Source of the DNA: JACTOJ01 sp032335695
Lineage (GTDB): Bacteria > Bacillota > Clostridia > Clostridiales > Clostridiaceae
NCBI RefSeq assembly: GCF_032335695.1
Contig: NZ_JACTOJ010000020.1
Span: 32,454-96,453, forward strand
DNA length: 64,000 bases
Reading direction: 5' to 3'
Below, piece by piece: positions 52,736 to 62,039 of the stretch; the first letter of the stretch is position 1, and the number at the start of each line of letters is the position of its first letter. The notes beneath the pieces are model-generated. The model was not told where the DNA came from. It ran no database searches and saw only the letters and a list, made by a program, of their open reading frames with translations. Both the position numbers and the translations under genes were made by a program.

Positions 52736-53131
52736 CTACTTATTTTTTTTATTTTCAGTATTTTTAATAATGGATTCTATCTTTTGAATATTTTCTTGAC
52801 TCTCCATCTTAAAGTCATTTAATTCTTTTATTTTCTCTTCGGCTACTATGATGTGATTCTTTAAAATTTCAATCACTTGACGTTTACCTTCTATGATATG
52901 ATCATCGGTAAAGTACAACTCTATGACTTGGCTTATCTCCTCTAGAGTGAGACCTAAATCTTTAAGCATTTGAATCTTCTTTAAGCGTTTAATATCATCA
53001 TTATCAAATAATCGAAGCTGCCCCAGGGATCTATTATTTTTATTTCCTAACAAACCGAGCTCCTCATAATATCGAATTGTTCGTGTGGTTAAATTGGTAA
53101 GCTTAGCAACCTCACCAATTTTATAGCTCAT
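52736..53131 (-). CDS. MerR-family regulator
   Basis: 131 residues from the ATG after AAAAGGAGTGAATCAT; the longer frame would run into the promoter. The N-terminal YKIGEVAKLTNLTTRTIRYYEELGLLGNKNNRSLGQLRLFDNDDIKRLKKIQMLKDLGLTLEEI is a typical MerR winged helix, followed by a dimerisation coil (VIEILKNHIIVAEEKIKELNDF). There is no large effector domain or Cys metal site, so it is like the short multidrug/unknown-ligand group. It controls the downstream MFS gene and probably itself. Confidence 0.9.
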   Translation of the reverse strand: MSYKIGEVAKLTNLTTRTIRYYEELGLLGNKNNRSLGQLRLFDNDDIKRLKKIQMLKDLGLTLEEISQVIELYFTDDHIIEGKRQVIEILKNHIIVAEEKIKELNDFKMESQENIQKIESIIKNTENKKNK

Positions 53132-53148
53132 ATGATTCACTCCTTTTA

Positions 53149-53197
53149 TTGACGTTAACGTTAAGTGTATATTAGCATTTATTTTTTTAAGTGTCAA
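53149..53197 (-). promoter_or_regulatory. Promoter and operator of the MerR-type gene
   Basis: On the minus strand: TTGACA (53197-53192), a 17-base spacer and TAATAT (53174-53169). The operator CTTAACGTTAACGTCAA (53165-53149) covers the start point, not the spacer as in the MFS promoter. Binding here would repress. Confidence 0.78.
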
Positions 53198-53275
53198 CTG
53201 TTGTAAATAAGCTTTAGGTAAAAAGAGTTCAAGGCTCTTAAAAAATATAAGCTACTATAAATATAATTTTATACT

Positions 53276-53313
53276 AAAAAGATCCAGTACACTTTTGCAT
53301 ACTAGATCTTTTT
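53276..53313. terminator. Terminator downstream of the decayed toxin gene
   Basis: AAAAAGATCCAGTA pairs with TACTAGATCTTTTT (one mismatch) with T runs on both strands. Confidence 0.82.
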
Positions 53314-53328
53314 AACATTTAATTCAAG

Positions 53329-53483
53329 TTACTTTTCATAGTGAGTTCGGCATTGAGCTATTTCAATTTGTTCGTTATTAATACGATATACTAATCGATT
53401 AACTTAGTCAATTCGTCTGTTCCAAAAACCTTGCAGTTCATATTTTAATGGTTCCAAGCTTCCTCAGACCACAGTTTATTCAT
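53329..53483 (-). pseudogene. YoeB/Txe-family toxin, broken
   Basis: An overlapping ATG in the antitoxin end begins MNKLWSEEAWNH, the start of a YoeB toxin, then hits a stop. In a shifted frame the rest of a YoeB C-terminus is readable: LKYELQGFWNRRID-stop-VNRLVYRINNEQIEIAQCRTHYEK. Roughly 40 residues of the middle are missing, and one frameshift plus one in-frame stop are present. The toxin is dead. Confidence 0.82.
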
Positions 53484-53634
53484 TGTCAACCTCAATAATA
53501 TCATGAGGAGTGCCTTTGGACTGATTAAGCTGCCCTATAGATTTTTTCAAATTCATACCAAAGTCTGAAAAAAGTATTTCGGCTTGCTTTTTTAAATCCT
53601 CATCCATACGAATGCTAACAGTTGTTTGCGCCAT
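53476..53634 (-). CDS. RelB/DinJ-type antitoxin, internally shortened
   Basis: A 52-residue protein: AQTTVSIRMDEDLKKQAEIL, FSDFGMNLKKSIGQ and a short tail. The N-terminal ribbon-helix-helix of RelB/DinJ antitoxins is intact, but the usual 80-100-residue length is cut by a deletion in the C-terminal, toxin-binding half. GGAGGG precedes the ATG. With the broken toxin it forms a decayed pair; the DNA-binding half could still act on the palindrome upstream. Confidence 0.8.
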   Translation of the reverse strand: MAQTTVSIRMDEDLKKQAEILFSDFGMNLKKSIGQLNQSKGTPHDIIEVDNE

Positions 53635-53698
53635 AGTATCCCTCCTAAATATATTTTATAAGTATTTTATATTACAAATTTATAAATATGTAAATACA

Positions 53699-53721
53699 TT
53701 ATTAGTACATCGTACTAATAA
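53699..53721. promoter_or_regulatory. Palindrome upstream of the decayed RelB gene
   Basis: TTATTAGTAC-ATC-GTACTAATAA is a perfect 10-base-pair inverted repeat around a 3-base centre, 65 bases upstream of the antitoxin start; a likely ribbon-helix-helix operator. The rest of 53635-53920 is AT-rich without a recognisable gene. Confidence 0.6.
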
Positions 53722-53879
53722 TTAAAGCAAATTAAATATTAACACAAAAGATAATTTAATAATTATAGTATAACTAAAACATCGTATTAAATTACAAATT
53801 TTAAAATATAGCACAAAATTCAAATTGTATAGATTGTCAATGTTGAATCTACATAATTCCTATATGGCAATAGAAATAA

Positions 53880-53904
53880 CAACAAGGTGACTAGGCACCT
53901 TGTT
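53880..53904 (-). terminator. Hairpin downstream of the CD3324-type gene
   Basis: AACAAGGTG pairs with CACCTTGTT around ACTAGG. The minus-strand T-tract is weak, so termination is only likely. Confidence 0.55.
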
Positions 53905-53920
53905 GCATAATATAGACTTA

Positions 53921-54178
53921 TTATTTATAAACAATTTTTCTAATAGTCTCAACGGATAGGCAGTATTCTTCAGCTAATTTTTCAAGGTTCACCTTGTGAA
54001 AAAACTTGTACCGTATTTCTTCATTTCTCTCCGTATAAAATTTTCTGGCCCCAGAGCTTGAGCCCCACTTCTTTCGCTCTTTATCTGAGGGAATATATAA
54101 GGCTTCTCCAGAAATATATTTTTGCAATTCTTTTAAGAGGTCGTCTGGTAAAATATCTGCTGCATTTCTGCATCTCAT
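53921..54178 (-). CDS. CD3324-family small HTH protein
   Basis: An 85-residue protein with NAADILPDDLLKELQKYISGEALYIPS, KKWGSSSGARKFYTERNEEIRYKFF and a final helix-turn-helix (LEKLAEEYCLSVETIRKIV). This layout is that of the CD3324 family, related to the Mor/C-protein type DNA-binding fold and common in clostridia as orphan regulators. It follows the nucleotidyltransferase-like gene by 17 bases, so the two may be co-transcribed; no target is known. Confidence 0.72.
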   Translation of the reverse strand: MRCRNAADILPDDLLKELQKYISGEALYIPSDKERKKWGSSSGARKFYTERNEEIRYKFFHKVNLEKLAEEYCLSVETIRKIVYK

Positions 54179-54195
54179 AGGAAATCAAACCTTTC

Positions 54196-55236
54196 CTATG
54201 AATTTTTAGCTAGAAAATCTTCAATGAAAGCATATTCATCCAATTCTACTCCATGCTTGTGAATTTCTTCTACTATATATTTTTCTAATTCTTCAGCTCG
54301 TTTTCTTATGGGTTCTAAATTTTCTGCATTGTAGCTATCGGCTAAAGGCATCTCTTTTAGATTAAATTCTTCCTTCACAATATTCAGTTCCTGCTGTAGG
54401 TAACAGGTCCAAACAAATACCTTTTCAGCATTGTTTTCACCGCACCAGTAATAAATTCTTCTCCAGGTGTAGCAAAGCTCTTGATACCAGCTAGCTAGAT
54501 TATGAAAATCAGCAGGGCAAGCCTTTTTTTCTTCCTGGGGTTTTACATAGCTTAAAAGCTTACGGGTAGAGAGAATCATCACATGGCACAATTTTTTTAA
54601 TTCATCCATTGAGTCCGCCTGGATTATTGCTTTATAGTATTCTATAAAGTTTTGAGGAAGAGTCTTCATATTGGACAACTCACTTATTTGATTAATTTGA
54701 GAGTACTTAAAATATGTGTGGTTAATGCAAGCTACTGCCACAGAGAGATAATCAGCAATAAAGCCCGCTGCCATTCTAACCTTGCTAAGATTTTCTTCAA
54801 AGACCATAGTCTGATAGATTTCCATGGCTACATTAAGCTTCTCAAGAGCTTTTTTGAACATAAAGTTAGGGTCCTTCAAATTCTCCTGTAATTTTTGCTG
54901 CATAGCCAGGAAACGGTTTTTATCCTCCTCACTTCTGCAATAAAGAATTTCTACATCTCCCAGACCAGTAGTATTGTAATCATCTAAATTAGCCATAGCT
55001 TCCATACGCTGCCAGGACCTTGGATATAAATCATAGCCTATGCCATCCACAATAAAGGTTCTGGAAAGGCTATAGCCTTTTTCATTTGCAGGAACAAAAT
55101 AGTTAAAATATGATCCCTGAGAATCCTGCTCCAGCTTTAAATTATCATTGCCAATCAATAAACAAATATCATCTTTGTATTCTTTTTTAATTTTTTCAAT
55201 TACCCATTCTAATAAATTTTCATTTATATTTCCCAT
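54196..55236 (-). CDS. Nucleotidyltransferase-like protein, uncertain
   Basis: A 346-residue soluble protein. The N-terminal part (residues 1-110) alternates helices and strands (LLEWVIEKIKKEYKDDICLLIG; DGIGYDLYPRSWQRMEAMANL), as in minimal nucleotidyltransferases, but the usual G-S-x-A/N...D-x-D motif is not clear. The C-terminal two thirds are helical (MVFEENLSKVRMAAGFIADYLSVAVACINHTYFKY) like the HEPN-type or kanamycin-nucleotidyltransferase C-domain. A substrate cannot be proposed. A small palindrome, AACGGCCGTT (55267-55276), lies 30 bases upstream of the ATG. Confidence 0.4.
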   Translation of the reverse strand: MGNINENLLEWVIEKIKKEYKDDICLLIGNDNLKLEQDSQGSYFNYFVPANEKGYSLSRTFIVDGIGYDLYPRSWQRMEAMANLDDYNTTGLGDVEILYCRSEEDKNRFLAMQQKLQENLKDPNFMFKKALEKLNVAMEIYQTMVFEENLSKVRMAAGFIADYLSVAVACINHTYFKYSQINQISELSNMKTLPQNFIEYYKAIIQADSMDELKKLCHVMILSTRKLLSYVKPQEEKKACPADFHNLASWYQELCYTWRRIYYWCGENNAEKVFVWTCYLQQELNIVKEEFNLKEMPLADSYNAENLEPIRKRAEELEKYIVEEIHKHGVELDEYAFIEDFLAKNS

Positions 55237-55350
55237 ATAAAATCACTCCTTAAACATACATTAAGTAACGGCCGTTTTCTTACAATATAAATTATAATAT
55301 AGCTTTATATTGAATAAAATGCCGAGAATTTTCTAGATAGTTTTTTACCC

Positions 55351-56232
55351 TTAGCCTTCAATTCTCTTAAGGTACTTTGAGGGAGTGCAGTTCATGTATT
55401 TCTTAAAGGTATTGATAAAATAGCTGAAATTGCTAAAGCCTACCTCCATAGAAATGTCCAGTATTTTTTTCTGGCTGTTTTCTAAAAGGTATGCTGCCAT
55501 GTTCATTCTATAGGAATTTATATAGTCTATAGGAGTTCTATTTGTCATCTGCTTGAAAAAGCGGGTGAAATGCCCCTCACTCATATTTATCTTTTCCGCC
55601 AGCTGCTTTACAGTGATATGTTCACCATAATTGTCATGAATGTAGTTTAAAACCTCCTTTAATCTCTCCGTTTTATAGCTATTCTCACTATTTTCTAAAT
55701 GCTGCAGCCTTCCTTTATCTGCTGTGAGCATTTTTGAAAGCATGGTGTATAGATTTGCTTTTATAAGCATTTCGTAGGCAGCATTCTTTTCTTCTTCAAA
55801 GACAAAAATCTCGGAGAGTTTATCCAGCACTGACCTTCCCCAGGGAGTCTCAGGTTTTATATGTCTCGGTACAAGAAAATGACCATTGACTAGGGGAGTG
55901 ATGTATTTGTTTTGAATATCATCACTATTTCGACTGCTTAAAAATGCGGAATTGAACACTATAGCTCTATAATTGCAGGAAGAATTGTTAATGGCAAAGC
56001 CAGCGTGAATCTCGTCTCTATTAATAAAAATGGCTTCTCCTTTTTTAACTTCGTAGGAGGAGGTTTCTATCTGAAACAAAGCTCTGCCCTCAGTTACTAA
56101 AAGAAATTCCAGCTCTTCATGCCAATGACAGTCCAATATATTAATATTATTGGATATCTTCATCTCATGAAAGCTTAGTGGCAGCATTAGACTTCCGTGG
56201 GGTTTATTTTCCTTTAAAGCATTTTTATCCAT
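55351..56232 (-). CDS. AraC-family regulator (divergent from the GH31 gene)
   Basis: A 293-residue protein with an N-terminal cupin sensor domain (HWHEELEFLLVTEGRALFQIE; KKGEAIFINRDEIHAG) and two C-terminal AraC helix-turn-helices (LNYIHDNYGEHITVKQLAEKINMSEGHFTRFFK; ILDISMEVGFSNFSYFINTFKKYMNCTPSKY). Divergent placement next to the alpha-xylosidase gene makes it the probable activator of that gene. Confidence 0.9.
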   Translation of the reverse strand: MDKNALKENKPHGSLMLPLSFHEMKISNNINILDCHWHEELEFLLVTEGRALFQIETSSYEVKKGEAIFINRDEIHAGFAINNSSCNYRAIVFNSAFLSSRNSDDIQNKYITPLVNGHFLVPRHIKPETPWGRSVLDKLSEIFVFEEEKNAAYEMLIKANLYTMLSKMLTADKGRLQHLENSENSYKTERLKEVLNYIHDNYGEHITVKQLAEKINMSEGHFTRFFKQMTNRTPIDYINSYRMNMAAYLLENSQKKILDISMEVGFSNFSYFINTFKKYMNCTPSKYLKRIEG

Positions 56233-56383
56233 TTTAAAACTCTCCTATACATCAGAATAGTGTTATTATTTGCTGGAATAACGCAAGAAATTTTATAAAT
56301 ATATCATTATTATTATATTGTAACATATTTAAAGAAAACTTTAAGAGCTTTTAGCTCGTAAAATAAATTTTAGGAGGACAATT

Positions 56384-58756
56384 ATGAATTTTACAGATGG
56401 TTTTTGGAAAGTAAAAGAAGGTTTTACTGTAAGTTATCCAGCTCAGGCTTATGACGTAAATTGTGATGATACTGGAATTACTGTGTTAGCTCCATGTACC
56501 TACATTGAAAACAGAGGGCAAACTTTAGGAGGACCTGTATTAACTATAAGATATGAGTCTCCTATAGAGGGAATTGTTAAGGTGTCCATGGTTCATTTTG
56601 ATGGAGCTGAGGACGAAAAATTATTTCAGTTAAATAAAAGCGAGGGCTTCAAACCAACAATAATTGACGGAGAAGAGACTGCAGAGTTAATCAGCGGTAA
56701 TCTAAAAGTAGAGATAGCTAAAAAGGGCGGCTTCAGCGTTAAGTTCTTCCAGGATGGAAAACGTATAACTGAAAGCAGCTGGAGAAATGCGGCCTATATC
56801 AAAGAAAGAAAATCCAAGGCTCTTCTAAGAAACCTTGCTACAGTGGATGACGGTTTCTGGAATATTCCAAGCACTACTCAAGCTTCCTATATGAGAGAGC
56901 AGCTTTCAACGGATGTAGATGAATGCATTTACGGCTTAGGAGAGAGATTTACTCCTTTTATAAAGAATGGTCAGGCTGTCGAATGTTACAATGGAGATGG
57001 AGGTACAAGTTCTATACAGTCCTATAAGAATATACCTTTTTATATATCAAATAAGGGCTACGGAGTATTTGTAAATCACAGCGAAAATGTATCCTTTGAA
57101 GTTAATTCAGAAAATGTATCCCATGTACAGTTCAGTGTTACTGGAGAAAGACTTGAATATTTTGTTATAGCAGGTCCAGAGATGAAGGATGTGCTTGTAA
57201 AGTATACAGATTTAACAGGAAAGCCATCTCTTCCACCAGCATGGACTTTCGGATTATGGCTTACAACTTCCTTTACAACTTCCTACGATGAAGAGACAGT
57301 AACCTCCTTTGTAGATGGAATGGCAGAAAGGAAGATACCTCTTGAAGTATTCCACTTTGACTGCTTCTGGATGAGAGAGTTCAACTGGTGTGACTTTGCT
57401 TGGGACACTAGACAATTTCCAGATCCTAAGGGAATGCTAGAGAGATTGAAAAGCAGAGGACTTAAGATCTGTGTATGGATAAACCCATATATAGCACAGC
57501 ATTCATCATTATTTGCAGAGGGTAAGAAAAATGGATATCTTATAAAGAATAAAGATAATACTGTATTCCAGTGTGATGAGTGGCAGCCAGGCATGGCTAT
57601 TGTGGATTTCACAAACCCTGAAGCCTGCAAGTGGTTCCAAGATAAATTAAGAGCACTTGTTGCTATGGGAGTAGACTGCTTTAAGACTGACTTCGGTGAA
57701 AGAATACCTACTGATGTGGTTTACAGCAATGGTGCAGATCCTCTTAAGATGCATAACTACTACACTTATCTTTATAATGATACTGTATTCAATGTATTAA
57801 AGGAAAGCTTTGGAGAAGCCAAGGCTGCAGTATTTGCAAGAAGTGCTACCGTTGGCTCTCAGAAATTCCCTGTGCATTGGGGAGGAGACTGCTCAGCAAA
57901 ATATACTTCCATGGCAGAAAGCCTAAGAGGAGGCTTATCCCTATGTCTTTCTGGCTTTGGTTACTGGAGTCATGATATAAGCGGCTTTGAAGCTACGGCT
58001 ACACCTGATATATATAAGCGTTGGTCTGCTTTTGGCTTGCTTTCTACTCACAGCAGACTTCACGGCAATTCTTCCTACAGAGTGCCATGGCTTTTTGATG
58101 AAGAGTCTGTAGATGTTTTAAGACATTTTACAAATTTAAAAGGAAAACTTATGCCATATCTATTCAGAAATGCTATTGAAACTAGCAAAACTGGAGTGCC
58201 TATGGTAAGACCAATGATACTTGAATTCATGGAGGATCCATCCTGCGCATATTTAGATAAGCAGTATATGCTGGGAGATTCCATACTTGTGGCACCAATC
58301 TTCAATGAAAGAGGAGAAGTAAACTACTATCTTCCAGAAGGAACTTGGACAAATCTTCTAAGCGGAAAAGAAGTTGAAGGAGGAAGATACTCAAAGGAAA
58401 CTCATAACTATTTCAACCTTCCTGTTATGGTTAAGGAAAACAGCATAATTCCTATGGGTGCTTTTGAAAAGTCCTTTGAATATGATTATGTTAAAGGTGC
58501 AACCTTAAGACTTTATAAGGTAAGCGACGCAAAATGCGTAATATACGATAAGCTTGCAGGAAAGGCTTTAGAGGTTCATGCTTACAATAAGGATAATGAG
58601 CTTGTAGTTGAATTTGACAGAGAAGTTCAGGATGTAAGCATCTTACTTGTGAATGTTAAAGGCATAGAATCTGCGGATGCTGCTTTCTCAGAAACTGAGG
58701 AAGGAACACTGGTTAAGCTTTCAGGCACAGCTAAGGCAGTAATTAAATTAAAGTAA
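56384..58756 (+). CDS. yicI: GH31 alpha-xylosidase (YicI-like)
   Basis: A 790-residue intracellular glycoside hydrolase without signal peptide. Domain order: N-terminal beta-sandwich (1-250, LGERFTPFIKNGQAVECYNGDGGT), catalytic barrel, then C-terminal beta domains. The nucleophile region is DCFKTDFGERIP (Asp436) and the acid/base is in WGGDCSAKY (near 502). The substrate-pocket stretch FDCFWMREFNWCDFAWD fits alpha-xylosidases, not alpha-glucosidases. It removes alpha-1,6-xylose from xyloglucan oligosaccharides. It is a single-gene unit with a terminator. Confidence 0.92.
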   Translation: MNFTDGFWKVKEGFTVSYPAQAYDVNCDDTGITVLAPCTYIENRGQTLGGPVLTIRYESPIEGIVKVSMVHFDGAEDEKLFQLNKSEGFKPTIIDGEETAELISGNLKVEIAKKGGFSVKFFQDGKRITESSWRNAAYIKERKSKALLRNLATVDDGFWNIPSTTQASYMREQLSTDVDECIYGLGERFTPFIKNGQAVECYNGDGGTSSIQSYKNIPFYISNKGYGVFVNHSENVSFEVNSENVSHVQFSVTGERLEYFVIAGPEMKDVLVKYTDLTGKPSLPPAWTFGLWLTTSFTTSYDEETVTSFVDGMAERKIPLEVFHFDCFWMREFNWCDFAWDTRQFPDPKGMLERLKSRGLKICVWINPYIAQHSSLFAEGKKNGYLIKNKDNTVFQCDEWQPGMAIVDFTNPEACKWFQDKLRALVAMGVDCFKTDFGERIPTDVVYSNGADPLKMHNYYTYLYNDTVFNVLKESFGEAKAAVFARSATVGSQKFPVHWGGDCSAKYTSMAESLRGGLSLCLSGFGYWSHDISGFEATATPDIYKRWSAFGLLSTHSRLHGNSSYRVPWLFDEESVDVLRHFTNLKGKLMPYLFRNAIETSKTGVPMVRPMILEFMEDPSCAYLDKQYMLGDSILVAPIFNERGEVNYYLPEGTWTNLLSGKEVEGGRYSKETHNYFNLPVMVKENSIIPMGAFEKSFEYDYVKGATLRLYKVSDAKCVIYDKLAGKALEVHAYNKDNELVVEFDREVQDVSILLVNVKGIESADAAFSETEEGTLVKLSGTAKAVIKLK

Positions 58757-58763
58757 TCTACAG

Positions 58764-58810
58764 AATAATCCACAGCACTGCTTCTAAAAGAATGCATGCT
58801 GTGGATTATT
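58764..58810. terminator. Bidirectional terminator after the GH31 gene
   Basis: AATAATCCACAGCA (58764-58777) pairs perfectly with TGCTGTGGATTATT (58797-58810), serving convergent genes. Confidence 0.88.
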
Positions 58811-59725
58811 TTACATCAAATATCTTTCACGAAATTTACCAGGGGGCATTCCTACCTTTTGTGAAAAGACTCTATTAAAGTGATATTCATTAGAAAAGCC
58901 CGTAAGCGCTGCTATTTCATAAGCTTTCTTGTCACTGTTAATCAATAATTCCTTTGCCTTGTTGATTCTATAGATAGTTAAATACTCAAATATGGAAAGA
59001 CCTATTTGCTTCTTGAAAAGTCTATTCAAATAATCAAAATTCATGTTAATGCTATTTTCAATATCAAGTCCCTTGATTTTCTTTGGATAGCTGTCATGAA
59101 GAAAAGTGAGCACCTCTTCAATTTTTTCATCCTTTTTAAAATAAGGCTGTGATTTAGAGCCTGTGGATAAAATCATATTTGAATATTCTTTTGAAATACT
59201 GATGAGAATTTCAAGCATTTTACAGGAGCAAAGATATTTGTAATATTCATTTCTTGTTTCATATGCCTGTATTGCCTCGTTTATATGATCATAAATTGAT
59301 TTAAGAACAATCTTGTTTTCAAGCCTCATGGTCTTAGGAATCAGAAGCTTTGAAAAGCTATAGGGTTCATAGCTGAAGGGATTGGATTTAAAGTAGTTTT
59401 GCCAGTTTTTCAGCATAAAATCAGTCAAATCAATTTGAGAATTAAAGTCCATAGGGGAAAAGGTAGTTGGCGGCATGTGAATAAAAAAATAGTCTATTGC
59501 TGCCGATTTATAGCCCACATGATAGCGTTCTGGCTCCAATAAAAGTATGTCTCCTTCATGTAGCTCGTAATTTATATCATCCTCTTTTATATAAAGAGTA
59601 CCGCTGTTTAAAATGAACAGCAAATATTCGTTGGTGATTCTAGGGAAATGAAACCAGTCCTCACTTACTGTACGTCCCATAAAAGATACTTTGGGAAATG
59701 CTTCCGTTAAAAGACAAAACGGCAT
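58811..59725 (-). CDS. AraC-family regulator (divergent from the alpha-galactosidase gene)
   Basis: A 304-residue protein with an N-terminal cupin-like sensor (LFILNSGTLYIKEDDINYELHEGDILLLEPERYHVGY) and C-terminal tandem AraC helices (INMNFDYLNRLFKKQIGLSIFEYLTIYRINKAKELLIN; AYEIAALTGFSNEYHFNRVFSQKVGMPPGKF). It is divergent from the GH36-GH26 operon and probably regulates it in response to a galactoside or mannan-derived sugar. Confidence 0.9.
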   Translation of the reverse strand: MPFCLLTEAFPKVSFMGRTVSEDWFHFPRITNEYLLFILNSGTLYIKEDDINYELHEGDILLLEPERYHVGYKSAAIDYFFIHMPPTTFSPMDFNSQIDLTDFMLKNWQNYFKSNPFSYEPYSFSKLLIPKTMRLENKIVLKSIYDHINEAIQAYETRNEYYKYLCSCKMLEILISISKEYSNMILSTGSKSQPYFKKDEKIEEVLTFLHDSYPKKIKGLDIENSINMNFDYLNRLFKKQIGLSIFEYLTIYRINKAKELLINSDKKAYEIAALTGFSNEYHFNRVFSQKVGMPPGKFRERYLM

Positions 59726-59919
59726 TGAAATCTATCCTCTCTAGATTATTTATATGTATATTATAGCAGTTGCAAGAACCTTTTCAATAGTCGCTAATAG
59801 ATAAGAAGAAGTTGTCTTAAGACATTTATATAAGAGGGGGCAATGTTATAATTAAGATATTTAATAACAATAATATGCTCTGATAATTAAAATGAGTATA
59901 AAACGGGAGGATGAACTTC

Positions 59920-62031
59920 ATGAATCAAATATATATAAATGAAAATAATATGCATCTTGTATTTGAAATAACTGAAGAGAAGGAGCTAAAGCTTTTACAT
60001 TTTTCTGCGCTTCCTTTTCGTGCAGAGGATATAAAAGCACGCTCTATAAAAGGAAGCTTTAATTTAGTGGAGATAGATATAGCAGGCTTAGACAGGCCTT
60101 TGGAGAGGCACGGTACTAAGTATATAGTTACGGCCCCAGGCTATAGGATGAAATATGAAAATCATAGAGATTATCGCAACAATTTAGGAAGAAAGCTGGA
60201 GTTCACCATCTTTGATCAGGAAACAGGAATTTATGTGATAAGCCATATTCAGTTCTATGATGGAGCTTCTGTAATACGTTCTTGGAGTGAGGTAATCAAC
60301 AAGGGCAGTGAAACTCAGACTTTAGTTTATATATCTTCTTTTAACTATACTGGAATTGAAAAGGAGGGAATCCTTCCCCGTGATGAAAAGATGCAGCTTA
60401 AGATACCTCACAATTCCTGGCAGAGAGAGATGGATTGGCAAGTCTATACCTTAGAGCAGCTTGGTATAGGGCAATCACAGCCTGTAGTGGAGCAGAGATC
60501 CTCAAAGGCTATAGGCATTACAAACACAGGAAACTGGTCCACAAAGGAGTACCTGCCAATGGCCTTTTTAGAGAATACAGAAACCTCCACTAATTTATTC
60601 TGGCAGATTGAGCACAATGGCTCCTGGCATTGGGAAATATCAGATCAGACAGCACATTTATACCTTGCTTTAAGCGGACCTACGGAGACAGAATCTCATT
60701 GGTTCAAGAATTTAAAGCCTGAGGAAAGCTTTATTTCCGTACCGGTAGCAGTTGGAGTAAGCAGCGGCAGCTTCGATACTGCAATGGGAGAGCTGACTAA
60801 ATACAGAAGAATTATTCGACGTCCTAATAAGGATAATGAAAGCTTAGCAATCATATTTAATGATTATATGAACTGCTTGTGGGCAGATCCTACCACAGAA
60901 AAAGAGCTGCCATTAATTGATGCTGCCGCAGCTGCGGGCTGCGAGTATTTCTGCATTGATGCAGGCTGGTATTCTGCAGGCTTCTGGTGGGATAATGTAG
61001 GGGAATGGCAGGAATCAAGGGAAAGGTTCCCTAATGGGCTAAAAGAAGTTACTGATTATATAAGAAGTAAAGGTTTAATCCCTGGGGTATGGCTGGAGCT
61101 TGAGGTTATGGGTATAAAGTGTCCAAAGGCTTCAAAGGTTCCAGAGGATTGGTTCTTTGTGCGTCATGGTAAAAAGGTATATGATCGTTCTCGCTATCAG
61201 CTGGATTTTAGAAATCCACAGGTTATTCAGCATGCAAATGAAGTTATTGCCAGACTTATTTCGGAGTATGGCGTAGGCTACATTAAAATGGATTATAATA
61301 TAGAGCCTGGAATAGGCACAGAGCTAAATGCAGACAGCATTGGAGATGGTCTGCTTGGTCATGAAAGGGCATATCTGGCTTGGCTTGACAGTATTTTTGC
61401 CAAATACCCGGATCTTATAATTGAAAATTGCTCCAGCGGCGGCCTTCGTATTGACTATGCAATGCTTCAGCGTTACTCAATTCAATCCACTAGCGATCAG
61501 GATGACTACAGACGTTATGCTACCATAGCTGCAAATTCTCCTTCAGGACTAACTCCAGAGCAATCTGCAATATGGTCTTATCCCCTAACTGAAGGAGACA
61601 AGGAAGAGGTAGTATTCAATATGGTGAATGCCATGCTGCTTAGAATACATCAAAGCGGGCATCTAGGTAATATAAGTGAAGATAGAAAGTACCTTGTTAA
61701 AGAAGCCCTTGACTATTATAAGTCCATGCGTTTGGATATAAAGACCTCTCTGCCCTTTTGGCCCCTTGGTTTATCAAAATTCTCAGATGGCTGGGTAAGC
61801 CTAGGATTAAGAGCGGAGAAAAAGCTTTATGTTGCAGTCTGGCGAAGAAATAGTGCAGGAAACACTTGCATTCTTCCAATACAATATACAGCTGGTAAGA
61901 AGGTATCGGTTAAATGTGCATATCCAAGCTATGAGGAATGTGAATATCAGTGGAATGATGTAAATAAAACCCTGACGGTTAAATTGCCGAAGCAGTTTAC
62001 AGCAAGATTATTTGAAATTACTTTAGATTAA
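59920..62031 (+). CDS. GH36 alpha-galactosidase
   Basis: 703 residues from the ATG nine bases after GGGAGG; an ATG at 59911 is too close to the site. No signal peptide. The GH36 barrel has the nucleophile in GYIKMDYNIEPG (Asp458) and the acid/base in STSDQDDYRRY (near Asp526), with ENCSSGGLRIDY between them. Other landmarks are the WADPTTEKEL and FCIDAGWYSA strands. It removes alpha-1,6-galactose, e.g. from galactomannan or raffinose-type sugars. The pairing with a GH26 gene favours galactomannan. Confidence 0.93.
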   Translation: MNQIYINENNMHLVFEITEEKELKLLHFSALPFRAEDIKARSIKGSFNLVEIDIAGLDRPLERHGTKYIVTAPGYRMKYENHRDYRNNLGRKLEFTIFDQETGIYVISHIQFYDGASVIRSWSEVINKGSETQTLVYISSFNYTGIEKEGILPRDEKMQLKIPHNSWQREMDWQVYTLEQLGIGQSQPVVEQRSSKAIGITNTGNWSTKEYLPMAFLENTETSTNLFWQIEHNGSWHWEISDQTAHLYLALSGPTETESHWFKNLKPEESFISVPVAVGVSSGSFDTAMGELTKYRRIIRRPNKDNESLAIIFNDYMNCLWADPTTEKELPLIDAAAAAGCEYFCIDAGWYSAGFWWDNVGEWQESRERFPNGLKEVTDYIRSKGLIPGVWLELEVMGIKCPKASKVPEDWFFVRHGKKVYDRSRYQLDFRNPQVIQHANEVIARLISEYGVGYIKMDYNIEPGIGTELNADSIGDGLLGHERAYLAWLDSIFAKYPDLIIENCSSGGLRIDYAMLQRYSIQSTSDQDDYRRYATIAANSPSGLTPEQSAIWSYPLTEGDKEEVVFNMVNAMLLRIHQSGHLGNISEDRKYLVKEALDYYKSMRLDIKTSLPFWPLGLSKFSDGWVSLGLRAEKKLYVAVWRRNSAGNTCILPIQYTAGKKVSVKCAYPSYEECEYQWNDVNKTLTVKLPKQFTARLFEITLD

Positions 62032-62039
62032 AAGAAAGG

